Assembly: GCA_964397625.1 (NCBI GenBank)
Contig: CAYNJT010000015.1
Coordinates: 1 to 53,560 of the forward strand
DNA length: 53,560 bases
Direction of reading: 5' to 3'
From: Leptolinea sp964397625
GTDB taxonomy: Bacteria; Chloroflexota; Anaerolineae; Anaerolineales; Anaerolineaceae
The notes under the pieces were generated by a model. The model had not been told where the DNA came from. It worked only from the letters and a program-made list of their open reading frames with translations, and did no database searches. This document shows, piece by piece, positions 32,991 through 41,974 of this stretch (position 1 is the first letter of the stretch; every line of letters starts with the position of its first letter). The position numbers and the translations under genes were made by a program.

Positions 32991-33653
32991 ATGAGAGAAA
33001 TACCCCTGTTTCCTTTAAACGCCGTGCTCTTTCCTGGTGTGCCGCTTCATCTGCATGTCTTTGAAGACCGCTACAGGCATATGGTACGCCAGTCCCTGTC
33101 TCGAGACAGTCTGTTGGGGATTGTGTTGATCCGCCAGGGGGTGGAAGCGCTTGGGCCGCTGCCCGAACCCTACCAGGTAGGCACACTGGGGAGAATCGTG
33201 GAATGGCAAACTCTGGCCGATGGGCGGATGAATATCACGGTAATGGGTATGGACCGCTTTCGCATTCTACGCACCAACGCGGACCGGCAGCCTTTTCTGA
33301 TCGGCGAAGTGGAAAGCAAACCCTTTGAAATGCCCAACTTGATCCAGGTGCATAGACAGTCCAGGTTGTTGGCGCGGGCAGTGCAACGCTACCTCACCGG
33401 GTTGAGCCGCGCCCATGTGGAAGAGCTGGATTTTTCACGTTTCTTACCACCCCAGGATCCGATCAACCTGATTTTTCTGGCGGCTGCCTTATTACAGATT
33501 CCACCCCAGGAAAAACAGCCCATCCTTGAAGCCTATTCCATCAAGGACATGATGGATATCGTGGAACGGCTTTATCGGCGTGAAAACGGGCTGATGCCCG
33601 CTCTTTACCCTGTTGATGAAATTCCCGTTCAACGGGCTGCCTGGTTGAATTAA
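32991..33653 (+). CDS. LON substrate-binding (N-terminal) domain protein
   Basis: 220 residues. The first half is the PUA-like LON N-domain (IPLFPLNAVLFPGVPLHLHV, FEDRYRHMVRQSL, GTLGRIVEWQ), the second its helical part. There is no AAA or protease domain, so this is a stand-alone LON-N protein of the type found in many bacteria. Its role is uncertain, with protein quality control a guess. It is divergent from the PTS regulator and convergent with the peptidase fusion. Confidence 0.88.
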   Translation: MREIPLFPLNAVLFPGVPLHLHVFEDRYRHMVRQSLSRDSLLGIVLIRQGVEALGPLPEPYQVGTLGRIVEWQTLADGRMNITVMGMDRFRILRTNADRQPFLIGEVESKPFEMPNLIQVHRQSRLLARAVQRYLTGLSRAHVEELDFSRFLPPQDPINLIFLAAALLQIPPQEKQPILEAYSIKDMMDIVERLYRRENGLMPALYPVDEIPVQRAAWLN

Positions 33654-33680
33654 CTCGCGCGGGGATATTCTTTCTTGCAG

Positions 33681-33712
33681 AAAAACGGGACGAATGCAAG
33701 CATCCGTCCCGT
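33681..33712 (-). terminator. Terminator of the peptidase/solute-binding gene
   Basis: ACGGGACG (33685-33692) pairs with CGTCCCGT (33705-33712) across 12 bases. On the minus strand the stem is followed by five T, so it ends the gene at 33744-37253. Confidence 0.8.
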
Positions 33713-33743
33713 CATGTTCCATTCAAATCTTAAGTTTATCAGG

Positions 33744-36700
33744 CTATTCCCGTAATTTTTCCGCGTCAATCCACAGGTATCGTTCCAACGGGACATCGAT
33801 GGGTGTGCCAACGAATCCCTGAAGGTAGGGTTTGACCAGCACGTAAGAATTGCTGTGTGTCAGAAAAATGACAGGGGAATCGTTGATAATGATTTTCTCG
33901 GCCTGTTGATACATCTCAATACGTTTCACCGGATCTTTCTCAACACGAGCTTCTTCAAGGATGGTATCGAGATCGGGATTGCTATAGTTTCCCTGATTCA
34001 TCGCGTTGCCCGTATGAAAAAGCACATCGGCAAAATTTTCAGGGTCCGGGTAGTCGGCGCACCAGCCTTCACTGATCAATTGGCCGTGTTTCCCCGAATC
34101 CAATACCTCCTGGTAATACTCAGGGTCAATATTCTGGACTGTAATACTAATCCCCAGGTTTTCTTTCCACATTTGCGCCAGGGCTGAAACACCCTCACTG
34201 ACAGAACTTCCGTATCCGGATAATGAGAAGATGATGGGCGGCATCTCTCCGTCCCCATATTTTGACTCTTTGATCAAGGCGCGGGCTTTCTCCGGGTTGA
34301 ATTCCAACCCCGGAGTGTTTTTGTTATACCCCGGCAGCGCAGGCGGATATAATCCTTTGGCCGGCAGCGCGCCATTCTCCATGATCACGTTGACGTATTT
34401 CTCTTTATCGACGGCCATGGAGAAAGCCTGGCGGACTTTGACATCGTCAAACGGCGGCTGGCTGACATCAAAAGTCACATAACCGGTGCACATATTGGTA
34501 TTGCTTTGAAGCTGGTTGTGCATTGGTTCGGCCGGATCCTTAAAACGCACCAGGTCATCATACCCGATATAGGTATAGTCAATGTTTCCCTGTTCATACA
34601 ACTGCATACTGGTGCCCTGATACAACAGGATCAGCATGGCCTTGAGTCTTGGCTTCTCTCCGTAGAATTGCTCAAATCGTTCGAAATGAATGGCTTTTCT
34701 GGCATCCCAGCGGATCAGACGGAAGGGGCCGGTTCCATTCGGTACTCGGTACCAGGTTTTACTCTTTTCGACATTTTCCTTATCAACGATATACCCGGTA
34801 GGGTAAGTCAGCTTCAAAAGGAAATAGGGTACCGGCTTTTCCAGGGTTACCTCAAGGGTGTGATCGTCAATCACTTTCAAACCGCTGATATGCTCGGCAG
34901 TCCCCTCGTGCATTTCTTTAATTCCCTGAATATCGCCCAGGTAGGTTAATACTGTATCCGAATCGGTTTTCGGGCTGGCCGCTCGTTCCCAGGAATACAC
35001 CACATCATTCGCGGTAACCGGGCGCAGGTTATGAAATACTGCCGCGGGTTGCAGGTGGAACGTATAAACGAGGCCGTCACTGCTGATGTCCCAACTCTGG
35101 GCCAGATCCGGTTTGATGTTAAGTTTTGTATCATACGACACCAGTCCACTGAAAACGTAGGTGAAATCGGCAGACCCATGAGAGGTAGCCGGATCATTTT
35201 CAGCGGGGTTATCGGTCTCGCTTCCGTCGATAATCAATATTTCATCTCTACTGTATCCATTGACCGCGGGCGCGCTTACTTTCATGGACTTGTTAAGGGC
35301 ATCAATATTTTCCTGAAAACGTGTGTAATTATCCGGAGGGGCGAAAAGCATTAAAGTAATGGCCGATGAATAGCCCCTGACAGTCATGAAACTTAACCTG
35401 AGCGTAATTTTTTCAGATGGATTCTGCCCCTCAGAGACTGTCAACCAGCCTTTAGTGCCGTCATCCAACTCGACTTCCTTGCTTTCAAGGTGGGTCATAT
35501 CAACCAGACCCTGCATCTCGTTGTCACGAATATCTTCGGCCATTTGTTGAAGCGTTTTTCCTGCCCGCAGCGGGTATGAGAAAAGGTGGCCTAAAACGGC
35601 ATTGCTCCCCAGATTCATGGCGAAGAAATAGTTGGAAGATGCCCGCGAAGTATCGATCCGCGCGTTGGACGGTATTTTCAGGCTTATTCCGCTGGACGCG
35701 TTGGAATACATCCCTTTTTCAAGCGGCGGAGGCGTGTACGGGGTGGCTGTGGGCAGCTGAGGATACTTGGTCGGCGCGGCAGGAAGCGAACTGGCTCTGG
35801 CAGGAGTCACACCCAGAATAACAGATGCAATTGTTATCAGGGTAATTGTCAAAACAACACCCATCCGTCGGTTTTTAAAGTGGGCGAAGGCAGAAACAGC
35901 AACACAAACCATAAGCGAACCGAGGATTGCCAGGATGGGTGGGGTCATATCGGAACTCTGACCGGATGGTCCATTTGATGAACCCGGGGTGTTTCGGGTA
36001 CCGCCAAAGGCGATCGGAAGTGAGGCTTCCGCCGTGCCTGTCGGGAGAGGTGTTGCGTCTGCGGCAGGTTCGGCCGCCGGCCCGGTACTGACTGAGTTGG
36101 TTACGGGCCGCATGGTAGGAATTTCGGTTGGCACGGGAGTGGGTTTTTCAGCATCCGCCGCCCACTGTGCCTCAGGCACATTAATGGATTTGCGCCATTC
36201 TTTTTCAAAACCATTCAGGTTAAAGCCGTACACGGTTGAAAGCGCTTCATCAACCGTGGTACCTTTTGAAAGGGTTTTTAAGAGGTTGTTGATCTTCTCA
36301 CGCCCATAGGTCTCGATCAGGTATTTGACCATATAGAATGATTGACTGTAGGAGAGGTCTGCCAGTTTCGAATCGGATGAAAAACTGGCGGAAAGAATAT
36401 GAAAGGAGATCAGTTCATCATTCTTTTTCGCGTTCTCGAACACTTCCACTGTATTGTCATCAGGGTCGCCTTCCGCGTAGACAGCCAGACCCTCCTCCAG
36501 CCAGGTGGGGGTTGTCCACAGGCAGGTAAAGGTGTAATTGCCTACAAGTACATGGGTCAGTTCGTGTGCTTCGGTGGATTTCGTCCATTCAATATCTGTG
36601 TCCACAACACCGATTACGATCTTGTTGCTGTCGGTGAAGGCCATTCCACCGGTCCACTCCTGTTCGTACAGCATGGAATCGCGCATTTCTTTCGCGGTCT

Positions 36701-37253
36701 TGTACATGTACAAATCCACAGTTGCGGTGGTTTCCATGCCGGTATCCGTTTTTAATTTTTCCTGCGCGTCAAGCGCGGTTTTCAGGAATTCATCAGCCAG
36801 TTGATCGGTTATCTGGTAATAATGAATGCGGATATTCTTGTCTTCTTTAACCTTCCAGGGGTGGATTTTGTCCAGCCAGATGATGGTCTTCTTTTCGGAT
36901 GTGACCGTCTCACCCTTTTCGTTGGTCGCCTTCCATTGCCACCAGACCTCTGATCCCGGGGCGATGGAACCGCTGTCTTCCATCTCCCACTTCCAGGAAA
37001 CCCTGACGGATTTACCCGGGGTAAATTCGGGCACAACCAGAGCCTGAACGTCGCTGCATGTCCGTTTATCTGAACCGTACAGCAGTTCAACATCGGTGAT
37101 CGTTTCCCCGCTGGATATCGTCGCAGAAAACGCGGCAGTTTTCGGAAAGGTCAATTGTGCCATGTTCTGGGCAAAGGTTATGGCCGGCTTTTGTTGGGGC
37201 GGCATGAAATTCAGGAACTGCATTACGGCGGCAAAGAGCATTAGGATACGCAT
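33744..37253 (-). CDS. Gluzincin peptidase fused to an OppA-type solute-binding protein
   Basis: 1169 residues. Signal peptide at 1-20, then a beta domain and a peptidase-MA-like metallopeptidase with HELTH (His230, Glu231, His234) and WLEEGLAVYAE (residues 251-261), the two zinc motifs of gluzincins. A Pro/Thr linker (370-440) leads to two membrane helices (about 439-458 and 465-483) joined by KNRR, a hairpin that returns the chain outside. The second helix ends in ARASS, like a signal peptide. Then follow a PsbP-like region (about 515-640) and a family-5 solute-binding domain (about 645-1169) with VYTFHLQPAAVFHNLRPVTA and GYVTFDVSQPPFDDVKVRQA. No permease is adjacent. No ribosome binding site precedes internal Met464, so it reads as one fused protein. 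Confidence 0.85.
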   Translation of the reverse strand: MRILMLFAAVMQFLNFMPPQQKPAITFAQNMAQLTFPKTAAFSATISSGETITDVELLYGSDKRTCSDVQALVVPEFTPGKSVRVSWKWEMEDSGSIAPGSEVWWQWKATNEKGETVTSEKKTIIWLDKIHPWKVKEDKNIRIHYYQITDQLADEFLKTALDAQEKLKTDTGMETTATVDLYMYKTAKEMRDSMLYEQEWTGGMAFTDSNKIVIGVVDTDIEWTKSTEAHELTHVLVGNYTFTCLWTTPTWLEEGLAVYAEGDPDDNTVEVFENAKKNDELISFHILSASFSSDSKLADLSYSQSFYMVKYLIETYGREKINNLLKTLSKGTTVDEALSTVYGFNLNGFEKEWRKSINVPEAQWAADAEKPTPVPTEIPTMRPVTNSVSTGPAAEPAADATPLPTGTAEASLPIAFGGTRNTPGSSNGPSGQSSDMTPPILAILGSLMVCVAVSAFAHFKNRRMGVVLTITLITIASVILGVTPARASSLPAAPTKYPQLPTATPYTPPPLEKGMYSNASSGISLKIPSNARIDTSRASSNYFFAMNLGSNAVLGHLFSYPLRAGKTLQQMAEDIRDNEMQGLVDMTHLESKEVELDDGTKGWLTVSEGQNPSEKITLRLSFMTVRGYSSAITLMLFAPPDNYTRFQENIDALNKSMKVSAPAVNGYSRDEILIIDGSETDNPAENDPATSHGSADFTYVFSGLVSYDTKLNIKPDLAQSWDISSDGLVYTFHLQPAAVFHNLRPVTANDVVYSWERAASPKTDSDTVLTYLGDIQGIKEMHEGTAEHISGLKVIDDHTLEVTLEKPVPYFLLKLTYPTGYIVDKENVEKSKTWYRVPNGTGPFRLIRWDARKAIHFERFEQFYGEKPRLKAMLILLYQGTSMQLYEQGNIDYTYIGYDDLVRFKDPAEPMHNQLQSNTNMCTGYVTFDVSQPPFDDVKVRQAFSMAVDKEKYVNVIMENGALPAKGLYPPALPGYNKNTPGLEFNPEKARALIKESKYGDGEMPPIIFSLSGYGSSVSEGVSALAQMWKENLGISITVQNIDPEYYQEVLDSGKHGQLISEGWCADYPDPENFADVLFHTGNAMNQGNYSNPDLDTILEEARVEKDPVKRIEMYQQAEKIIINDSPVIFLTHSNSYVLVKPYLQGFVGTPIDVPLERYLWIDAEKLRE

Positions 37254-37384
37254 ATTCCCTCCTGAAGGGTGGTTCGGTTATGGAATTGCCACATTGAGGA
37301 AACCTCTTGTTTTCCCCCGGTAATCTTTTACTAAAGTAATAATAACTTAATTCATGTATTATACAAATTACATTTGTATTAATA

Positions 37385-37424
37385 ATCATCACCCCGCTTC
37401 CTGAAAGGTAAGCGGGGTGATGAT
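37385..37424 (-). terminator. Strong hairpin after the acyl-AMP ligase gene
   Basis: A 15-base perfect stem, ATCATCACCCCGCTT (37385-37399) with AAGCGGGGTGATGAT (37410-37424), 10-base loop. It begins 4 bases after the ligase stop. The following T tract is weak, so termination strength is uncertain. Confidence 0.75.
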
Positions 37425-37427
37425 TTC

Positions 37428-39107
37428 TTATCGGGCGGCAGCCATTTCTTTCAAGTACTTGTCTTTGTTCGCCAGTCGGGCTGTCTTGCCGCTGCTGGTT
37501 TTTAAGATCCATTTGGAAGGCACCAGATGCACGTGACGCAAGGCCACGGCTGATCCCTTCGTGACGGTTTTGCGAATCTCATTCGCGATGCGTTCATGTT
37601 CGGCAGGATCCTGCACATCCACCTCCGAGACGATAACCACCTCTTCAGTGCCGGATTCTTCGTTGTACACACCAAAAGCTACAACGCGGCCCGGATGCAC
37701 GCCTTTAACTTCCATGGCGAGGTGTTCAAGGTCTGCCGGGTAGATATTTTTTCCACCGACAATGATCAAATCTTTTTTACGGCCGGTAACATACAATTCG
37801 CCGTCGGCCACATACCCAAAGTCGCCGGTCAGGTACCAGCCATCGATGAAAGCCTGTTTGGTCAGGTCGTCACGGTGATAGAACCCGGTCAACATACAAT
37901 CCGACTGAATGCCCACCTCTCCAATCTTGCGTTCCGGGAGGGGTTGTCCCTGCGGATCGAAAATTCTCACGCGGGTGTTGCTGATCGGCTGCCCGCTGCT
38001 GAGCATGCGCAATGAATCGCGGCCATCCACCGCCGGCCTGGCTTCCCACTCGGTCTGCACGGCTTCACGGTCAACCAGGTCAACCGTCGCCGGCCGAGAA
38101 AACCCGGATTGCGTCACCGCGAAGGTGTTTTCGGCCATCGCGTAGCTGGTCACCAGGGCGGCAGGATTTAATCCATAGGCGGTAAAGCGCGCGGCAAATT
38201 TTTCATGGGCGGCAATACGCACCGGTTCAGAGCAATTGGTGATCGCACGCCAGCTTGAGAGGTTCACGCCTTCCAGATCGCGTTCCCGAATTTTTTCGGC
38301 GCAAAACACGTAGGCAAAATTCGGAAGCCAGCTCAGGGTGCCCTGGTATTTGGTCACAGCCTGCATCAATCGGTAAGGAGCCCGAACCCAGTCGAACGGC
38401 GACATGATCACTAATTTTATGCCAAATAGAATGGGCATCAGATAGCAGGCGATCAATCCCATATCATGGTACAGCGGCAGCCATGAGACAATCACGTCTT
38501 CCGGGGTGGCGCGCAATTCGCGGGTGTAGGTATCCAACTGGTTGAACACACTGCGGTGAGAAAGGGCGATGCCCTTTTGCAGACCGGTGGTTCCCGAGGA
38601 GTGCTGGAGCAATGCCACCTCTTCCGGTCGGCGCTGCATTCCGCCCAACACAGAGAAGTCTGGAGTTACAGGAGTATCCTGCCCGGTCAAAATGACCGCG
38701 CGAACGGAGTCCCCTTTGTGCAGGGCACCGCGCACTTCGGCTTCAAACTCAGGAAAGGTGACAATGGCAGACGGTTTGCTGATTCCCACCAATGAAGCCA
38801 GGTCTTCCCGGTATCTTTCGGGAGAAAGTTTTTCGGTTAAGTAGGGAAGAATGGACGGAATCGCGCCATGCAAAACGGCGCCGAAGTAGGCATAGATCAA
38901 CTCTACCGAATGCTGCATGATCAGAATAACCACCTCACCGGGCTGGATGTTGTGTTCCCGGTAGAGGGCCGCCCATCCGGCAGAACCGCGCAGTAAATCG
39001 CGGTAGGTTATCGGCAGGTCGTCTTTTCCGGCCAGTTGCACCACCAGGCTGATGCGGTCAGGGTGGGATTCGTAATGATCTTTTAATGTAGTCGTGAAAT
39101 TTCGCAT
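37428..39107 (-). CDS. Fatty-acyl-AMP ligase-like adenylating enzyme
   Basis: 559 residues of the ANL superfamily. The P-loop motif LLQHSSGTTGLQKGIALSH (about residue 168), SYAMAENTFAVTQ, the A7-A8 region WYLTGDFGYVADGELYVTGR with KKDLIIVGGKNIYPADLEHL, and the catalytic A10 Lys in TSSGKTARLANKDKYL are all present. It activates a carboxylic acid with ATP and would load it onto the carrier protein encoded upstream. The pattern fits fatty-acyl-AMP ligases better than CoA ligases, but discrimination needs the insertion motif to be aligned. It is the last gene of the cluster transcribed from 43.8 kb, separated from the carrier protein by a region with an assembly gap. Confidence 0.85.
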   Translation of the reverse strand: MRNFTTTLKDHYESHPDRISLVVQLAGKDDLPITYRDLLRGSAGWAALYREHNIQPGEVVILIMQHSVELIYAYFGAVLHGAIPSILPYLTEKLSPERYREDLASLVGISKPSAIVTFPEFEAEVRGALHKGDSVRAVILTGQDTPVTPDFSVLGGMQRRPEEVALLQHSSGTTGLQKGIALSHRSVFNQLDTYTRELRATPEDVIVSWLPLYHDMGLIACYLMPILFGIKLVIMSPFDWVRAPYRLMQAVTKYQGTLSWLPNFAYVFCAEKIRERDLEGVNLSSWRAITNCSEPVRIAAHEKFAARFTAYGLNPAALVTSYAMAENTFAVTQSGFSRPATVDLVDREAVQTEWEARPAVDGRDSLRMLSSGQPISNTRVRIFDPQGQPLPERKIGEVGIQSDCMLTGFYHRDDLTKQAFIDGWYLTGDFGYVADGELYVTGRKKDLIIVGGKNIYPADLEHLAMEVKGVHPGRVVAFGVYNEESGTEEVVIVSEVDVQDPAEHERIANEIRKTVTKGSAVALRHVHLVPSKWILKTSSGKTARLANKDKYLKEMAAAR

Positions 39108-39506
39108 GGAAGGATGCTTGCTCCAGGTACCCGGCTGCTTATGATGGGGTTGGAAAGCCGGTGTTTTTCAGGGTAACAGGATACGGGTTCAGCCTTTCAG
39201 CCGAACCCGGCGGGTCAATGATACCGCAAAGTGATTAACCCTGCTTAAGAATCCACCTGACCCCTCTCCAANNNNNNNNNNNNNNNNNNNNNNNNNNNNN
39301 NNNNNNNNNNNNNNNNNNNNNNNNNNNNNNNNNNNNNNNNNNNNNNNNNNNNNNNNNNNNNNNNNNNNNNNTTTTATGGACAGATAGAGCAAATTGTCAC
39401 TTATACTGGGTTTAATTTACTTCCAAACTATCACCCCCGGCGGCCTGCACAACAGCGTTCGTTGTTGCCGATGGGAAAGCAGGTAGGGGCAAATTCCTGG
39501 TGAATC
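39108..39506. other. Intergenic region containing a 100-N assembly gap
   Basis: The gap is at 39272-39371. Flanking sequence holds no credible gene: the frame 39189-39392 exists only because N is read as open. At 39447-39468 there is an imperfect inverted repeat (GCACAACAGCG with CGTTGTTGC), and GTAGGGGCAAATTC near 39483 looks like a fragment of an intergenic palindrome. A repeat cluster could explain the assembly break. The real distance between the carrier protein and the ligase is unknown, so a gene could be missing here. Confidence 0.85.
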
Positions 39507-39752
39507 CTACTTCCGTGATTCGATCAATTTCACCAACGCTTCAAGCGTGTCAAATGTGTCCGCGTTCAGTTCTGAATCATCTATGCGCACACCGAAATCA
39601 TCTTCAACGATGATCGCCAGGTCAACCAGGCTGAACGAATCAATCAGCCCGCTGGAGATTAAAGGTTCATCCATTTTAATCACCCGGTTCGGTTGTTTTA
39701 AAATACGCTCCGCGATCTTCTTCGAAAGGGTGTCAGCCATTGAGTCGCTCAT
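39507..39752 (-). CDS. Acyl carrier protein
   Basis: 81 residues from ATG 39752, set by AAGGAG six bases upstream. A four-helix carrier fold with the phosphopantetheine-attachment Ser39 in SSGLIDSFSLVDLAIIVED. It is acidic, as expected. It lacks the standard DSLE context of the fatty-acid AcpP, and resembles dedicated carriers paired with AMP ligases. It sits between an SGNH/TolB lipoprotein gene and (beyond the gap) the ligase, all on one strand, and is probably the acyl carrier of this cluster. Confidence 0.88.
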   Translation of the reverse strand: MSDSMADTLSKKIAERILKQPNRVIKMDEPLISSGLIDSFSLVDLAIIVEDDFGVRIDDSELNADTFDTLEALVKLIESRK

Positions 39753-39781
39753 GAAATGCTCCTTACGTTCTTTGGTATACA

Positions 39782-41962
39782 TTACCGGAGGGGTTTAACC
39801 CATTCGATCCGGGTTGTGTAAATAAAATCTTTATCTTTGAAACCGGTCTGGGCCGAAATATCACGCACCGCGCCGGAGACGGCGTCCATCACCTGCACCT
39901 GGATGGCGTATCCATCGGAAATTTTTTGTGTTCCAGTCAAAAGCAGGCTGCCGCTGTCAGCCGACCAAACCGCGCGGGGATTCATTCCGGAAGTCGGCGG
40001 CAGGATCTTGGTACCCATATCCTGCGGGGTGATTACCAGGTTGCGAACGTCCAACCATTGACCGGAATAATCACTGCGCTCCAGAGTCAGAAGTGACAAT
40101 TTTAACCCATCCGGCGACCAGGAGAAATCCAGCAGAATATCGCCAATGTTTTCCAGTGGTCGTGGATTGGCCATATTCAACCTGGCCAGGCTAAGCTGGC
40201 TTTTATCTTCTTTGGTCTGCACTTCATAGGCCATCCAACGCCTGTCTGGCGAGAAACCGGCTTTCACGGCATTCGGTTGAATTTCAGCGCTGGAGCCATC
40301 CAAACCGGAAACGAACAATCCCTTGCGATTGCATGTACCGCCTGCCTGGCAGGTTCCATTTTGCCAGAATACACTGCCGGTTTCCTGAGAGGAATACACA
40401 GCCACCGGGGTCATCCCAACTGGTGATAAACGCTTCCAGCCCGCATTGCCTTCCAGTTGATAATGCACCAGTACTGTGCCGCCATCCTGTTCGGCTATAA
40501 ACACAACAGATTTTCCGTCAGGCATCCAGATGGCTGCCGGAGAGACCCGTGTGAAAAACCGGTCGGTTAATGTGACCGGCTGCGATCCATCCAGCCCGGC
40601 AACCAGCAATTCATTTCCCCGGCTGGCCAGCAGGCGTTTTCCGTCCGGAGAGACAGCCTGTAATGTCAGGCCTTCCACGCCAATTCGTGAAGTCGTTCCG
40701 GTATTCGGGTCAATGAGAAAAATCCCCAAGGGGATAACCAACTCGCCTTTGCGCCTGGCAGTGGAAAGCAGGATCAGACCAGCCGGATTGCCAGTCAAAG
40801 TCTGATCAACTGGTGACAGGAGAGGGCTGCCGGAATCAGCCGCAGAAGGTGACACGGCCGCCGATGGTGGATTCGTCGGCTGAATCAGGTCAAATGTTCC
40901 TGTGGTGGGTGCGGGAGTTTCCGTAGCCTGAATCGCTGCCGCGGGTGATTCCGCGCGCACGCCGCGCCAAACGGCATCCAGCGCCTGCAGCGCGGTAAAA
41001 CTGCGTTCCGGCCAGGCAAATTCCTGGCTGATATGAAAACCATCCGGACGGTTTGGATCCAGCCCGCGATTGGGGAGCGCCTGTGCCGCTTTCCACCAGT
41101 TCCAAAGGGGCAGGTCATATTCATACGCCAGGCGGGCGGTGGCCAGGTTGATGCTATGGTCGCCTTCCACATTGTCTGCCTTTGTGGAAAGGATCGGCAG
41201 GATGCCTTTTCCAATGGCGTATTCAATGATCTGGCGCATATTCTTTTCATACACATCCGGACTGCGTCCGTTCCACCAGACTTCCAGGCTGATCAGCAAT
41301 ATGGATGGATTATGCACTCTTATTTCGCATTCCAGGGGGGTCTCACCTGGATCGCAGACGTCCGGGTTGGACATCAGCGGTGTTAATTCTGAAGCGGCAT
41401 TGAATCCGCCCTGAACAGCTTCACCATCTCTATTAAAAGAACCGGCAAAATGTTTGATGGTTTCATTGAGCGCGTCCGCGTTTTCACGCAGTGTGTAACC
41501 GCCCGGTTTGTCATACGGACCAAGCAACACGTCTTTAATCGCCTGGCAGTCGCCCACTTTGGAAAATCGGGCGGGGTTTGTTCCGGCCGCCAGCCCGGAC
41601 TGGTAGATCTGCCTGGCACGGGCGGAAACCACGGGGATCACCGGCCAATTCTGCCAGTCTTCGGGTTTCAAACGGTCGGCTGCCGGTGGAATAGTCGTGG
41701 GAGTTAGCTGCTGTGGGACCGTTGGTGTTGGTATGGTTCCGGTCGCGGTGATGGTTTCTGTTGCCATGTCCGCGGCTGCAAGAGTGGAGACTTGCGTAAA
41801 TACGACGGCCGGCACGGGGGTGGGCGGCACAACGACCGTGACAGCCGGGGCGCAGGCTGAAACTGCCATGCCGAACAACAATAGGACTGGAAGCCCCGAT
41901 ATTATGGAAGTATATTTGCAAACACGCATATTCCAGCGATTATAAATGAAAAGGTCCGCCAT
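39782..41962 (-). CDS. Lipoprotein with SGNH-like domain (Cys variant) and TolB-like beta-propeller
   Basis: 726 residues from ATG 41962, or 715 from ATG 41929. A signal peptide ends in a lipobox (AVSAC, Cys37), then a Pro/Thr linker. Residues about 98-330 match the SGNH-like domain of the neighbour at 42784-43815: block I reads FSKVGDCQ with Cys139 where Ser is expected, and block V PDGFHIS keeps Asp and His, but the GxN block is lost (ISLEVWWNG). Residues about 380-726 form a WD40/TolB-like propeller (VSPDGKRLL, WMPDGKSVVF, FSPDRRWMAY, WSPDGLKLSL). It is 12 bases from the UlaG-like gene stop, so cotranscribed. Acts outside the membrane; substrate unknown. Confidence 0.7.
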   Translation of the reverse strand: MADLFIYNRWNMRVCKYTSIISGLPVLLLFGMAVSACAPAVTVVVPPTPVPAVVFTQVSTLAAADMATETITATGTIPTPTVPQQLTPTTIPPAADRLKPEDWQNWPVIPVVSARARQIYQSGLAAGTNPARFSKVGDCQAIKDVLLGPYDKPGGYTLRENADALNETIKHFAGSFNRDGEAVQGGFNAASELTPLMSNPDVCDPGETPLECEIRVHNPSILLISLEVWWNGRSPDVYEKNMRQIIEYAIGKGILPILSTKADNVEGDHSINLATARLAYEYDLPLWNWWKAAQALPNRGLDPNRPDGFHISQEFAWPERSFTALQALDAVWRGVRAESPAAAIQATETPAPTTGTFDLIQPTNPPSAAVSPSAADSGSPLLSPVDQTLTGNPAGLILLSTARRKGELVIPLGIFLIDPNTGTTSRIGVEGLTLQAVSPDGKRLLASRGNELLVAGLDGSQPVTLTDRFFTRVSPAAIWMPDGKSVVFIAEQDGGTVLVHYQLEGNAGWKRLSPVGMTPVAVYSSQETGSVFWQNGTCQAGGTCNRKGLFVSGLDGSSAEIQPNAVKAGFSPDRRWMAYEVQTKEDKSQLSLARLNMANPRPLENIGDILLDFSWSPDGLKLSLLTLERSDYSGQWLDVRNLVITPQDMGTKILPPTSGMNPRAVWSADSGSLLLTGTQKISDGYAIQVQVMDAVSGAVRDISAQTGFKDKDFIYTTRIEWVKPLR

Positions 41963-41974
41963 TCCGGCCAGACC

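Noticed and set aside
35864..37253. Idea that the peptidase and the binding protein are two separate genes
   Set aside because: No ribosome binding site precedes Met464 and the frame is continuous, with a sensible two-helix topology; a frameshift in assembly cannot be fully excluded.
39189..39392. Frame spanning the N run near the acyl carrier gene
   Set aside because: It is open only because N codons are read as X; both flanking pieces are short and lack a start signal.
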